A stretch of DNA of 19,367 nt from JAUWPO01 sp965603285. GTDB lineage: Bacteria; Chloroflexota; Anaerolineae; Anaerolineales; UBA4823. This document shows positions 1 to 10,246 of this stretch, one piece after another. Numbering within the stretch: position 1 is the stretch's first letter; every line of letters starts with the position of its first letter. The notes under the pieces were generated by a model that was given only the letters and a program-made list of their open reading frames with translations, did no database searches and had not been told where the DNA came from. Location: NCBI GenBank assembly GCA_965603285.1, contig CBFDCK010000050.1, positions 1 through 19,367 of the forward strand. The letters run 5' to 3'. Made by a program: the position numbers and the translations under genes.

Positions 1-1326
1 CTTATCCGCGAGCCATCACAGCCCATCACACAAGTTCTGACGGAGCTTGGGAGCGCGACTACCGAGGGAGTAGCGGCCTCGAACGTCACGGACTGGCACA
101 CTGCGGGTTACAACGGCACAGGTGTGCGAGTTGCTGTCATTGACATTGGCTTCACAAATTACAGCACGCTGCTGGGTAGTGATCTCCCTGGCTCAGTAGG
201 TACCTACGACTGGACTGGAACCGGGATAGGCGGTTCTGAGCATGGGACCGCATGTGCCGAGATCGTCCACGACATGGCCCCCGGCGCCTCAATAGACCTG
301 CACAAAATATCCACGGATGTTGAACTTGGACTGGCCGTCTCCCAGACCATATCTGATGGTGTGGACATCATCTCCATGTCCCTGGGTTGGACCATAGATG
401 GACCAGGCGATGGTACCGGATATCTGGCGAGCATTGTGGCTGATGCACGGTCGAACGGAATCTTTTACGCCACGGCTGCAGGCAACGAAGCCGAAGTAAC
501 ATGGGCTGGAAATTACGTCAACTCTGGAACCAACGATTACCATGCGTGGGATGGCGCATCTGAATGGGACAACTTCATGGAGTCCTCTCCAGGAAATTGC
601 AACGTTTTCCCTCCCGGCTACCCACTCAGGGCTGGCTTGCATTGGGACGACTGGGGCGCTGTGGATCAAGACTACAATTTACACCTCTATCGCTGGCCTG
701 GGGGAAGTACTATTTTCAGAGTGGCAAGCTCCACCAATACCCAGAACGGTGGGCCGGGCCAGACGCCCGAGGAGTACATCGGCTACACGGCTGCGGGTGG
801 GAACTGCTATGCCTGGGTGGTCGAGCGAGTGAGCTCTAATCGCGACGTATGTCTACGGCTGCGCGCACCAAAGACAGGACACCTTAATTATTGGACCACA
901 TCGCGCAGCATTGGTTTCCCAGCCGATTCGCCGGATGCTGTTACTGTGGGAGCTGTGGATGTGAATTCACCGTATTCTTTGGAGATCTACAGCTCCCAGG
1001 GACCTACCTTTGGTACTTCAGGTGTTTGCTCTGGAGGTTCAACAAAGCCAGACATCGTGGCTTACGCGAACGTCTCTACCGCGAGCTATGGTACTGCGGT
1101 ATTCAACGGTACCTCAGCAGCCACTCCCCACGTCGCCGGAGCATCTGCCCTAGTTAAACAGTTTTTTCCAGCCTATACAGTGGACCAGTTGCAGAACTAC
1201 CTCGAGAGTGAGGCCTTGGACCTGGGAGCACCAGGCAAGGATAACCTGTATGGGTGGGGGCGACTTTACCTTTTAAGCATCAAACATAGTGTTTACATGC
1301 CGTGGATCTTGAAGAATCACCCCTAA
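1..1326 (+). CDS. Subtilisin-like serine protease (S8), 5' partial
   Basis: The frame is open from base 1, so the gene starts before the window; GTG at 124 is internal. About 441 codons remain. The S8 catalytic triad is visible: Asp in VAVID (142-144), His in GGSEHGTA (241-243) and Ser in NGTSAATPHVAG (1114-1116), with the oxyanion Asn in ATAAGNEAE. Between Asn and Ser lies an insertion of about 115 residues, starting near 520 and rich in Trp, Tyr and Gly (HWDDWGAVDQDYNLHLYRW). It looks like a beta-sandwich inserted into the catalytic fold. The protein ends SIKHSVYMPWILKNHP, resembling a C-terminal tail I associate with secreted Anaerolineae proteins (from memory). It is inferred to be an exported or surface peptidase; signal peptide and propeptide lie upstream of the window. 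No partner gene is visible: the next gene is convergent. Confidence 0.9.
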   Translation, partial: LIREPSQPITQVLTELGSATTEGVAASNVTDWHTAGYNGTGVRVAVIDIGFTNYSTLLGSDLPGSVGTYDWTGTGIGGSEHGTACAEIVHDMAPGASIDLHKISTDVELGLAVSQTISDGVDIISMSLGWTIDGPGDGTGYLASIVADARSNGIFYATAAGNEAEVTWAGNYVNSGTNDYHAWDGASEWDNFMESSPGNCNVFPPGYPLRAGLHWDDWGAVDQDYNLHLYRWPGGSTIFRVASSTNTQNGGPGQTPEEYIGYTAAGGNCYAWVVERVSSNRDVCLRLRAPKTGHLNYWTTSRSIGFPADSPDAVTVGAVDVNSPYSLEIYSSQGPTFGTSGVCSGGSTKPDIVAYANVSTASYGTAVFNGTSAATPHVAGASALVKQFFPAYTVDQLQNYLESEALDLGAPGKDNLYGWGRLYLLSIKHSVYMPWILKNHP

Positions 1327-1379
1327 GCAGAAAACATATAATATCGACAGAAGATTCTTGAGGGCGGATTACATAAGAA

Positions 1380-1414
1380 ATAGGGCTGCTAGAATAAAAT
1401 TAAGACAGCCCTAT
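1380..1414. terminator. Possible bidirectional terminator hairpin between protease and clpB
   Basis: Inverted repeat ATAGGGCTG (1380-1388) with CAGCCCTAT (1406-1414): a 9-bp stem and a 17-nt AT-rich loop. It lies between the 3' ends of two convergent genes. There is no clear T-tract on either strand, so intrinsic termination is only moderately supported. Confidence 0.4.
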
Positions 1415-1440
1415 CGTCAAGTTGGCAACTCGACCTGCTA

Positions 1441-4029
<2,589 letters not shown>

Positions 4030-4060
4030 TTCCACTCCTATTGGTACATTCTCTACATGA

Positions 4061-4066
4061 ATTATA
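4061..4066 (-). promoter_or_regulatory. Candidate -10 box (TATAAT) of clpB
   Basis: On the minus strand TATAAT lies about 31 nt before the clpB ATG, giving a leader of roughly 25 nt. No good TTGACA-like -35 is found at 16-18 nt. A perfect palindrome TTGAAGTTCAA (4131-4141) lies 65 bp further upstream and might be an operator, though such a short palindrome could be chance. Confidence 0.4.
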
Positions 4067-4170
4067 ACCCTGGGGCGTTGGAAATACGTTGGCGGGTCGT
4101 TAACTGGCTGTAAGAACTCAATTTTACACCTTGAAGTTCAAAACTCGGAACCGGTTGAGGCAGCATACGC

Positions 4171-6096
4171 TCATTCCCGGCGCTTGCTCGTGGAAAGGTA
4201 GTTGTCGTTCAGGAATATGCCCAAGAGCCCAATACCACCAAGCCACAGCAAGATAAAGGCGGGCAGCATCATCCGCATAAGACCTGTATTGACCCACCAG
4301 CTTATATCGTGGACGGTGTCAAAGGATGCCAAGAAATAAAAGCCAAGAATTGCCAGCATGTATGCCAACCCACTCACAAATACTACCCAGAGTGATTTGC
4401 GCCACAGGAGGGGAACCAGTGATAATATCAGCGCTATGATGATCTCAATTCCCACCACTCCCCAGACTTTAATCCTCATAATGTGTGAAAAGGTGGAGCG
4501 AAGTATGAACAGGGCTTCGGCGATATGTAGATTGCCGCGCGTAATTTGTGCCAGCGCGGGTGTCACAAGGTCGCTCCCGAATTGTTGGTCGTAAACCACC
4601 CCTTTCAAAAAGAGCCAAAAAACAGTGTAAACCCCTAATGGGATTAATAGCGGAATCACACGGCGTAGCAACAATTGAATATCCCTTTTGAGAAAAGCTG
4701 CAATCAAAACCAGAACAATCACAAACCAGGATATCAGCAGCCCTTCCGGTCGTGTCCAGGCCGCGCCGGCAAAGAATAGACCGCTGAGAAAAAAAGTTCC
4801 ATCGCTTTCACCAAGCTCAGGCGACCTCAAAGACCTTGACAGTAAAACCACCGCCGAGACCACGTAGTAGCTCAAAACCATATTGGCGTATCCAATCGTG
4901 GAGTGCCGGAACACAAACGGTACTGTCGCCAGCAGCAGCGTTGCCAGCCCGGCGGTGCTGCGCCTTAGATTACTTCGAACAAGGGTGGAATAGATGACAA
5001 GCATCAAGGTAGTGTAGAAGCCGCTGAATATCATCTTTGAAGCCGGCAGGGTTTCGTCAAACATCACCTGCAAACTGGCGATCATTATGGGTACATTCAG
5101 CGGATATTGGGCTGTGTTGGTGCCCCATTCGGTGACAGTCGCCAGGGAACCGCTGTAGGCAATCCTGAAGCCTTTAACTCCCCACAATTGAATCCCATCT
5201 GTTACGTGGTACCCTTTCCCAACCGAAAGCAGAACGGATAATAAACCCAGTCCCAATAAGGCAGCCTGCCAGATGTCGAATTGCGGCGTTATAAAAACAC
5301 CTGATTGAGACGTACTGCCGCCTGAAATTCTTCTGCGTCTGCAGATCACAAATGCTCCCAATGACCCCAAAAACAGAAGGACAGTCGCCCCCAGGATAAC
5401 ACTCTGGTCCAGACCGACGCCGACTAGTGATGTCATCCCAATCGTGAGAGTATTCACACCCAGTCCCAACCCGTAGCCCAGAGCGAGTTTTGTAACCACA
5501 TCCCGCGCCGGAATAAAACACGACACGAGCAGGGACCCTGAAACGGTAAGCAGGGCAAGCCACAGGAAGGGCCACAGGGCGGCATATAAAATCTCTCCCA
5601 CTGTTTGGAAACCCGTCATTGAACTACCCTCAACATGGTTGTGGTTATTAGATAGAATCACACCCCACGATTCGTCAAACACCAATTGATCTTGGGGAAA
5701 GTATCCATCGCCCGGAAATTCCCCAACCACGAGGATGTAAGTGTCCTCCCTGGAAAGGTCATTGAGGCAGCCAAAGTCACTGCAGTTGATCACTTCGCGG
5801 GGGGCAAGGAAGAATTGCATAAACGGGGTGAAACCCAACGCTCTTGGTCCAACCCCGGCTGGGGGCAGTACAACGCGCCCGTTTTCTGGAACGTTCTGGT
5901 GCAAGAACTGCACGTAATTCGCGAAGCGTTGTCCCTGGTTGAACTTCGCGCCCCTCCACAAAGCCGTTTGTCCAATGGAACGTGTGATGCGTCCCAAATC
6001 GCGACTGGCATTTCTCAGCAGATATCCCACCTGGAACAGGAGGCCCACAGCCAGCAGTAGGGTCACGAGTGTGTATCTATTCTTAGCGCTAAACAT
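4171..6096 (-). CDS. Polytopic membrane protein, GT-C glycosyltransferase-like
   Basis: A 641-aa integral membrane protein. It has an N-terminal membrane helix (about 10-28), then a soluble, probably extracytoplasmic stretch (about 40-160, with NVPENGRVVLPP). About ten further hydrophobic segments follow to residue 630. The segment DGIQLWGVKGFRIAYSG followed by AQYPLNVPI resembles the D...W..K.K.....G / YPL..P signature of bacterial GT-C (ArnT/PMT-superfamily) sugar transferases that use polyprenyl-phosphate sugars. Family membership is inferred; no Asp-Glu catalytic pair is clearly assigned. The ATG at 6096 is preceded by AAGAGG at 8-nt spacing. It reads in the same direction as clpB downstream but is probably a separate unit. 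A non-enzymatic transporter or scaffold role cannot be excluded. Confidence 0.7.
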   Translation of the reverse strand: MFSAKNRYTLVTLLLAVGLLFQVGYLLRNASRDLGRITRSIGQTALWRGAKFNQGQRFANYVQFLHQNVPENGRVVLPPAGVGPRALGFTPFMQFFLAPREVINCSDFGCLNDLSREDTYILVVGEFPGDGYFPQDQLVFDESWGVILSNNHNHVEGSSMTGFQTVGEILYAALWPFLWLALLTVSGSLLVSCFIPARDVVTKLALGYGLGLGVNTLTIGMTSLVGVGLDQSVILGATVLLFLGSLGAFVICRRRRISGGSTSQSGVFITPQFDIWQAALLGLGLLSVLLSVGKGYHVTDGIQLWGVKGFRIAYSGSLATVTEWGTNTAQYPLNVPIMIASLQVMFDETLPASKMIFSGFYTTLMLVIYSTLVRSNLRRSTAGLATLLLATVPFVFRHSTIGYANMVLSYYVVSAVVLLSRSLRSPELGESDGTFFLSGLFFAGAAWTRPEGLLISWFVIVLVLIAAFLKRDIQLLLRRVIPLLIPLGVYTVFWLFLKGVVYDQQFGSDLVTPALAQITRGNLHIAEALFILRSTFSHIMRIKVWGVVGIEIIIALILSLVPLLWRKSLWVVFVSGLAYMLAILGFYFLASFDTVHDISWWVNTGLMRMMLPAFILLWLGGIGLLGIFLNDNYLSTSKRRE

Positions 6097-6136
6097 GCAG
6101 AAAACCTCTTACTTTGAAAGTCGAATTATCGCAAAG

Positions 6137-6198
6137 GACATCGTATGCTGTGGGTCAATTCTAACCCATAGACCGGTCGATATTTATACTGGATGTCC
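6137..6198. repeat. Nested inverted repeats in the divergent 6097-6377 gap
   Basis: GGACATC (6137-6143) pairs with GATGTCC (6192-6198). Between them lie TGGGT..ACCCA (6151-6168) and the palindrome GACCGGTC (6171-6178). This sits upstream of the minus-strand membrane protein gene and could be an operator cluster or RNA structure. It does not fold into a tRNA cloverleaf. Confidence 0.35.
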
Positions 6199-6268
6199 TG
6201 CCTTGCGACGGCGCCTGGTAGCTGTAGAATGTGCTGGCAGTAGAATTGGACAAAACTATATACCAGAT

Positions 6269-6297
6269 TTGACAGCAAGTATAATAATCAGTACACT
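6269..6297 (+). promoter_or_regulatory. Predicted sigma-70-type promoter of the FHA gene
   Basis: TTGACA (6269-6274), a 17-nt spacer, then TACACT (6292-6297; 4 of 6 to TATAAT). The predicted leader is about 74 nt. ACTATA (6295-6300) and TATAGT (6314-6319) form a short inverted repeat over the predicted start region. Confidence 0.55.
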
Positions 6298-6377
6298 ATA
6301 CGTCGAATGCTGTTATAGTTATCGAAAGTGCAATTATTAAATGGTTCACCTTACTACAACAAGCTGAGGAGGATGAC

Positions 6378-7052
6378 ATGGATTCACAATCCTATCAACT
6401 GGTAATGCGCTCAGGACCGACTCCCGGTAAGACCTTTGAACTGACTGGGAAGGATCTCACAATTGGGCGGGATCCCGCCAACGATATCGCCATCATCGAT
6501 CCGGAAGTCTCACGAAAACATGCTCGCTTGAGTGCTCAGGCAGGAGGTTACGTACTGGAGGATCTGGGGTCGACCAACGGCACCTTTGTTAACGGTCAGC
6601 GCCTGATGGGTCCTCATATGCTGCAGCCCGGCGAATTGATTCTGTTTGCAGATAACGCCAGTATGGTTTACGAAGAAATACGGATAGACCAGGACGCTAC
6701 CATAATAAGCGACCCCAGCGTGATGGCTGTCCCACCAATACAGGACGAGTCAGTTCTTGCAACACCCCAGGAAGCCCCACTGCCAGAACCGCAGGTCTCC
6801 CCACCACCTCCCACATACAGCGAGCAAGTGCCTCCCGCCCCCGGTGGACCTTATGTGCAGCCAAGTGAACCATATCCTTACCAGGAAGAACCTAGAGGCA
6901 AATCCAGAACCTGGCTGTACTCCGGCTGCGGCTGCTTGATTGTTCTGCTCTGTGTCATAGTTGCTGGCGTGTATATCGTCGATACATTGAACATGTGGTG
7001 TTTTGGTCCATTAGAACCGCTATGGAATAACTTTGGCTTCGTGTGCCAGTAA
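6378..7052 (+). CDS. FHA-domain protein with Pro-rich linker and C-terminal membrane helix
   Basis: A 224-aa protein. The FHA domain (about residues 6-100) carries the canonical phosphothreonine-binding signature: LTIGRDPANDI (28-38), SRKHARL (45-51) and GSTNGTFVNG (64-73). A Pro/Glu-rich linker (about 110-170) leads to one hydrophobic segment (about 180-202, with Cys-Gly-Cys at its start) and a short tail containing two Cys. By family, FHA domains read Ser/Thr kinase signalling; this one is probably membrane-tethered with the FHA domain in the cytoplasm. AGGAGG (6367-6372) with 5-nt spacing fixes the start. It stands alone: no kinase or phosphatase gene lies in the window. The partner is unknown. 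Confidence 0.88.
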   Translation: MDSQSYQLVMRSGPTPGKTFELTGKDLTIGRDPANDIAIIDPEVSRKHARLSAQAGGYVLEDLGSTNGTFVNGQRLMGPHMLQPGELILFADNASMVYEEIRIDQDATIISDPSVMAVPPIQDESVLATPQEAPLPEPQVSPPPPTYSEQVPPAPGGPYVQPSEPYPYQEEPRGKSRTWLYSGCGCLIVLLCVIVAGVYIVDTLNMWCFGPLEPLWNNFGFVCQ

Positions 7053-7090
7053 AACCAAACCCATCATTCGTACCTAGTATAATGTTGTGA

Positions 7091-8917
7091 TCAATTCCCT
7101 GCTTGATGCATAAGGACCCACGCGATCCTTTTCTTGTAGAATTTTAACTCCAACAGCTCAAGTCCGGCCGTGCTAACCCGCACCCGGGCTTGATTTTTCT
7201 CTAATCGAATTTCCTCAGGTTGGTATCCAGCCGCTAGAATTGCCTCCACCAAGTGCAGATAATCCGTCGCGATTGGATGAGCGGCGAAAGGATCAGCGTC
7301 ACTGCTCGAGAAAGCATCCAGCACGGTGTTGATGGCAATCAGCATCTCTTCCATCCGCTCATAATCGCCCGCACGCAAATTTGCATCCGCGGCAGCCAGC
7401 ATCGTCTCCACGACCAGGTTCTCGGTCTCCAAAGGGCGGCGGAGATAATCAGCCACAATCCCACGCTCTCGCATCTGACCTCCATTGGGCAACCACGCAG
7501 TCATGAAATACGCAGAGGGATCCAACAATTCCTGGTATCGCCGCACCGTCTCATAAAACGTCACCGACAGGCGCACGTCCTCAACCAGTACGGGCGTTAA
7601 TAATTCACCCTCCAGTGCCTCCAAAAAGCTGTCTTCTAACTCTCGCAAGGTGAGGCCGAAATGATCCCACAAAGCAGTATCGATCGCCAGTGCCTGGGTC
7701 CCGCCTTCTAATTGTGAATCCTCCGGGGACTCTGCCTCTGGATGAATGTCGCGGTAAAAATCCGAAAAAGCATCCCATCCCCAGGTATCTACCATAAACT
7801 CTACTAGTGCCCCGGCTTGCAGGTAGCCAATTTCATGCTGGGAGAAGTAGAAGTCGTCCACCAATAGGGTGAGCGGGAGGTACCAATCCAGACCGCAGAT
7901 TTCAATCCCAGTGTTTATATCGCCGGAAATTCTGACCCCATCCGAAGGTTCCACGCACCCTTCCACAGGAGGGAGCAGCGCAGCTGCGCGCGACATAAGC
8001 GGTTCGGGCTTGAAATGGCCACCTGTCAGGTAGACTGCCAGGCCCTCGACCAACATCGTGGGGCGCAGTTCGCCTCCCAGATCCGAATCTAGGGCGTGCA
8101 CGAACTCGTGGCGCAGGATGATCTCTTCGCTGCTCCCGGCGTAGTTTCGATCCAGGTAAGCGACTGAAATTTCATCGCCGGCAAAGCCGCCGTGTCCCAT
8201 TACCCGCGGCAGAAACGTGACTATTATGGGCTGCTCTAATTCAACCTCCAGACGCCGATTGGCTTTATCCACCTGTTCCTCGAGCATTTCCAGCAACCAC
8301 TCCAGATCTCGCTCCACTGGGGTGCCCGTGATGTAATACACCAGGCAGCATTCACTCTCCTCCTGTGCCCAGCGTGCCCTTGGTTCTGGAGGCGGCACTT
8401 CATCTTGCGGCAGCAGCGAGACAGTTTCGGTCCAGGTTGGACCATCTAGCAGGATGGATACCGTCAGACTGTGTTCGCCCACCTCTAGCCCGGACGTATC
8501 CCAAACCCACAGCATCGTGGCCTGGAAGCGACCACCAATTCCATACGGTGCAAATTCACCTTCAGGCAGGATCACACCATCTGGTCCATCCACCTGTACA
8601 CGCACACTTCTATCTTCCAGGCTACTTTCCCCAGGTGGGATAACTTCCAGGCTGATCAAGTCCCCAACGTAGAGCGCTCCGTCCGGGTGAAAATTCACCG
8701 TAAACGTATCAGCGATCGGCTGACCACTCGCAGCAGTGAGCGGAGGCGATATTGGAGTGCTCCGCTCCGGTGTTGGTGTAAAAGGTGGTGTGGAAGATAT
8801 CTGAATGACGCCAGGCGTGTGTGTCCCTACAACCGGCGAAGGGGGGATGCTCGGCTGGGGAACCAATGTCCGGCACGCGACCAGTAAAAAGACGAAGACC
8901 ACCAATAAACGACGCAT
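7091..8917 (-). CDS. Lipoprotein with peptidase MA-like gluzincin domain
   Basis: A 608-aa exported protein. The signal peptide MRRLLVVFVFLLVAC ends in lipobox LVAC, so Cys15 is the predicted lipidated residue. A Pro/Thr/Ser-rich linker (20-65) and a beta-rich domain (about 70-170) follow. The peptidase MA-like domain has the zinc motif HEFVH (270-274) with the third ligand in VEGLAVY (Glu291). The C-terminal part (about 310-600) is largely helical and repeat-like. By family this is a membrane-anchored zinc metallopeptidase; the substrate is unknown. The ATG has no Shine-Dalgarno, but an extended -10 box lies 7 nt upstream, suggesting a leaderless mRNA. It converges on the FHA gene with a 38-bp gap that holds no terminator. 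Confidence 0.82.
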   Translation of the reverse strand: MRRLLVVFVFLLVACRTLVPQPSIPPSPVVGTHTPGVIQISSTPPFTPTPERSTPISPPLTAASGQPIADTFTVNFHPDGALYVGDLISLEVIPPGESSLEDRSVRVQVDGPDGVILPEGEFAPYGIGGRFQATMLWVWDTSGLEVGEHSLTVSILLDGPTWTETVSLLPQDEVPPPEPRARWAQEESECCLVYYITGTPVERDLEWLLEMLEEQVDKANRRLEVELEQPIIVTFLPRVMGHGGFAGDEISVAYLDRNYAGSSEEIILRHEFVHALDSDLGGELRPTMLVEGLAVYLTGGHFKPEPLMSRAAALLPPVEGCVEPSDGVRISGDINTGIEICGLDWYLPLTLLVDDFYFSQHEIGYLQAGALVEFMVDTWGWDAFSDFYRDIHPEAESPEDSQLEGGTQALAIDTALWDHFGLTLRELEDSFLEALEGELLTPVLVEDVRLSVTFYETVRRYQELLDPSAYFMTAWLPNGGQMRERGIVADYLRRPLETENLVVETMLAAADANLRAGDYERMEEMLIAINTVLDAFSSSDADPFAAHPIATDYLHLVEAILAAGYQPEEIRLEKNQARVRVSTAGLELLELKFYKKRIAWVLMHQAGN

Positions 8918-8924
8918 TACGGCA

Positions 8925-8933
8925 ATTATAGCA
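8925..8933 (-). promoter_or_regulatory. Extended -10 promoter giving a leaderless mRNA
   Basis: Minus strand: TGCTATAAT (TG-n-TATAAT), then 7 nt, then the ATG at 8917. Transcription would begin at or next to the start codon. The -35 region is poor (ACCTGA). It overlaps an inverted repeat TCAGG-N4-CCTGA (8948-8961) that may be an operator. Confidence 0.5.
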
Positions 8934-8947
8934 ATGTTTAAGCTTAT

Positions 8948-8961
8948 TCAGGTGATCCTGA
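8948..8961. repeat. Inverted repeat TCAGG-N4-CCTGA
   Basis: A perfect 5-bp inverted repeat over the -35 position of the lipoprotein promoter. Read on the minus strand it contains ACCTGA, matching the core of the four direct repeats at 9083-9138. Confidence 0.4.
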
Positions 8962-9082
8962 GCATCCATTTGATAGGAGGAACCAGGCAACTAATCAATC
9001 AAGCCGCTGGTTGATCAGTCCCTACCTATCCATTAGGTCTTAATTTCAGCCCAAAATACTGCTACCCTTGGTAAAATATATA

Positions 9083-9138
9083 ACCTGATCACTAATTACC
9101 TGATATCCTACTAATACCTGATTATCCAATTACCTGAT
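9083..9138 (+). repeat. Four direct repeats of ACCTGAT
   Basis: ACCTGAT at 9083-9089, 9098-9104, 9116-9122 and 9132-9138, spaced 15, 18 and 16 nt. Three copies are preceded by CTAATT, CTAAT or CCAATT, so the real unit is about CYAATTACCTGAT. They lie 38-93 bp before the aminotransferase start. They could be regulator sites or a degenerate tandem repeat. The rest of the 8934-9175 gap shows no clear promoter on the plus strand. Confidence 0.6.
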
Positions 9139-9175
9139 CGCCTTATTTGCTAATCACAAAATCCTGGAGGCTCCC

Positions 9176-10246
9176 ATGCCCCACATGTTCATTCCCGGTC
9201 CCGTTGATGTCGAACCTGAAATCCTGGCCGCTCAAGCCCATCCGATGATGCCCCACCGCAGCGCCGAATTCGAAGCCATCTTCCAACGTGCTTCTGATAA
9301 AGCCCGGCAGTTGTTCTTCACCCAGGAGCGCGTCTTCCTGACCGCTTCATCTGGCACCGGGCTGCAGGAAGCTGCCATTCGCAATCTGGCCCACGAGCGG
9401 GTGCTGTCCTGTGTGAACGGCGCATTCGGTTCCCGCTGGCACGACGTCGCCATATCTAATGACAAAACAGCCGATAAGCTGGACATAGCCTGGGATCAAC
9501 CGATAACACCAGAGCGTGTTGCCGATGCTCTCAGGAAAACACAATACGAGCTTTTCACAATTGTCCACAACGAGACCTCAACGGGTGTGCAAAATCCAGT
9601 AGCAGAAATCTCCACCGTCGTTCGTACGGTAAGCCCGGACACGTTGATTGCGGTGGACGCGGTCTCCTCACTGGGCGGCGCCAGGATCGAGATGGATGCT
9701 TGGGGATTGGATATGGTGCTGACCTCCTCGCAGAAGTGCCTGGCTCTGCCTCCGGGTTTGGGACTGGCTGCCGTCTCCGACCGGGGGATGGCTTACGCCC
9801 AGAGTGTGCCGGACAGGGGTTGGTACTTCGACCTGCTGCGCATGGAGAGACACCGCTTGAAAGATTCCACCCCCGCGACACCAGCCATCTCGTTGATCTA
9901 CGCCCTCGACGCTCAGTTGGACCACATCCTGGCAGAGGGGCGGGAGGAGCGTTTTGCCCGCCACGCATCTATGGCAGAGCGGGTACAATCCTGGGTGCTG
10001 AAGCACGACCTGGGTTTATACGCTCCCGAAGGCTACCTTTCAAAGACCGTCACGACGGTCGTTAATAATCTCGAACTTGATATCACCGCTCTCAACGAGT
10101 TTCTCTTAAGTAGAGGCATGCGCATTGCGAACGGCTATGGACCTCTGAAAGATATAACCTTCCGTATCGCTCACATGGGCGAGACCCAAATCGAGGACAT
10201 TGACAACCTGCTGGCGGCGATGGATGATTACATAGGGGTTTTATGA
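9176..10246 (+). CDS. Class V PLP aminotransferase (serine/alanine-glyoxylate type)
   Basis: A 356-aa fold-type I PLP enzyme. N-terminal FIPGPVDVEPEIL and MPHRSAEF are typical of the serine-glyoxylate/alanine-glyoxylate/phosphoserine-type class V group. TASSGTG (56-62) contacts the PLP phosphate, IAVDAVSSLGG has the ring-binding Asp161, and SSQKCLALPPGL carries the Schiff-base Lys187. The C-terminal GYGPLKDITFRIAHMG matches the substrate-carboxylate Arg region of this group. It transfers an amino group to glyoxylate or a related keto acid in the cytoplasm; the exact substrate cannot be read from sequence. GGAGG with 5-nt spacing supports the ATG. Its stop overlaps the next start as ATGA, so the two genes are translationally coupled. 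Confidence 0.9.
   Translation: MPHMFIPGPVDVEPEILAAQAHPMMPHRSAEFEAIFQRASDKARQLFFTQERVFLTASSGTGLQEAAIRNLAHERVLSCVNGAFGSRWHDVAISNDKTADKLDIAWDQPITPERVADALRKTQYELFTIVHNETSTGVQNPVAEISTVVRTVSPDTLIAVDAVSSLGGARIEMDAWGLDMVLTSSQKCLALPPGLGLAAVSDRGMAYAQSVPDRGWYFDLLRMERHRLKDSTPATPAISLIYALDAQLDHILAEGREERFARHASMAERVQSWVLKHDLGLYAPEGYLSKTVTTVVNNLELDITALNEFLLSRGMRIANGYGPLKDITFRIAHMGETQIEDIDNLLAAMDDYIGVL

Noticed and set aside
289..669. Minus-strand open frame inside the protease gene
   Set aside because: Shadow of a clear S8 coding frame; no family features or ribosome-binding site.
4030..4035. GTG start adding two residues to ClpB
   Set aside because: The GTG lies within AGGAGTG, which is the Shine-Dalgarno of the ATG at 4029.
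4030..4170. CIRCE (HrcA) heat-shock operator for clpB
   Set aside because: No TTAGCACTC-N9-GAGTGCTAA match; only an unrelated short TTGAAGTTCAA palindrome.
6137..6198. tRNA-like shape (7-bp outer stem, 5-bp inner stem)
   Set aside because: The inner loop is 8 nt, no T-arm with GTTCGA precedes the 3' arm, and the length of 62 nt is too short.
7053..7090. Terminator between the convergent FHA and lipoprotein genes
   Set aside because: The 38-bp gap contains no stem-loop.
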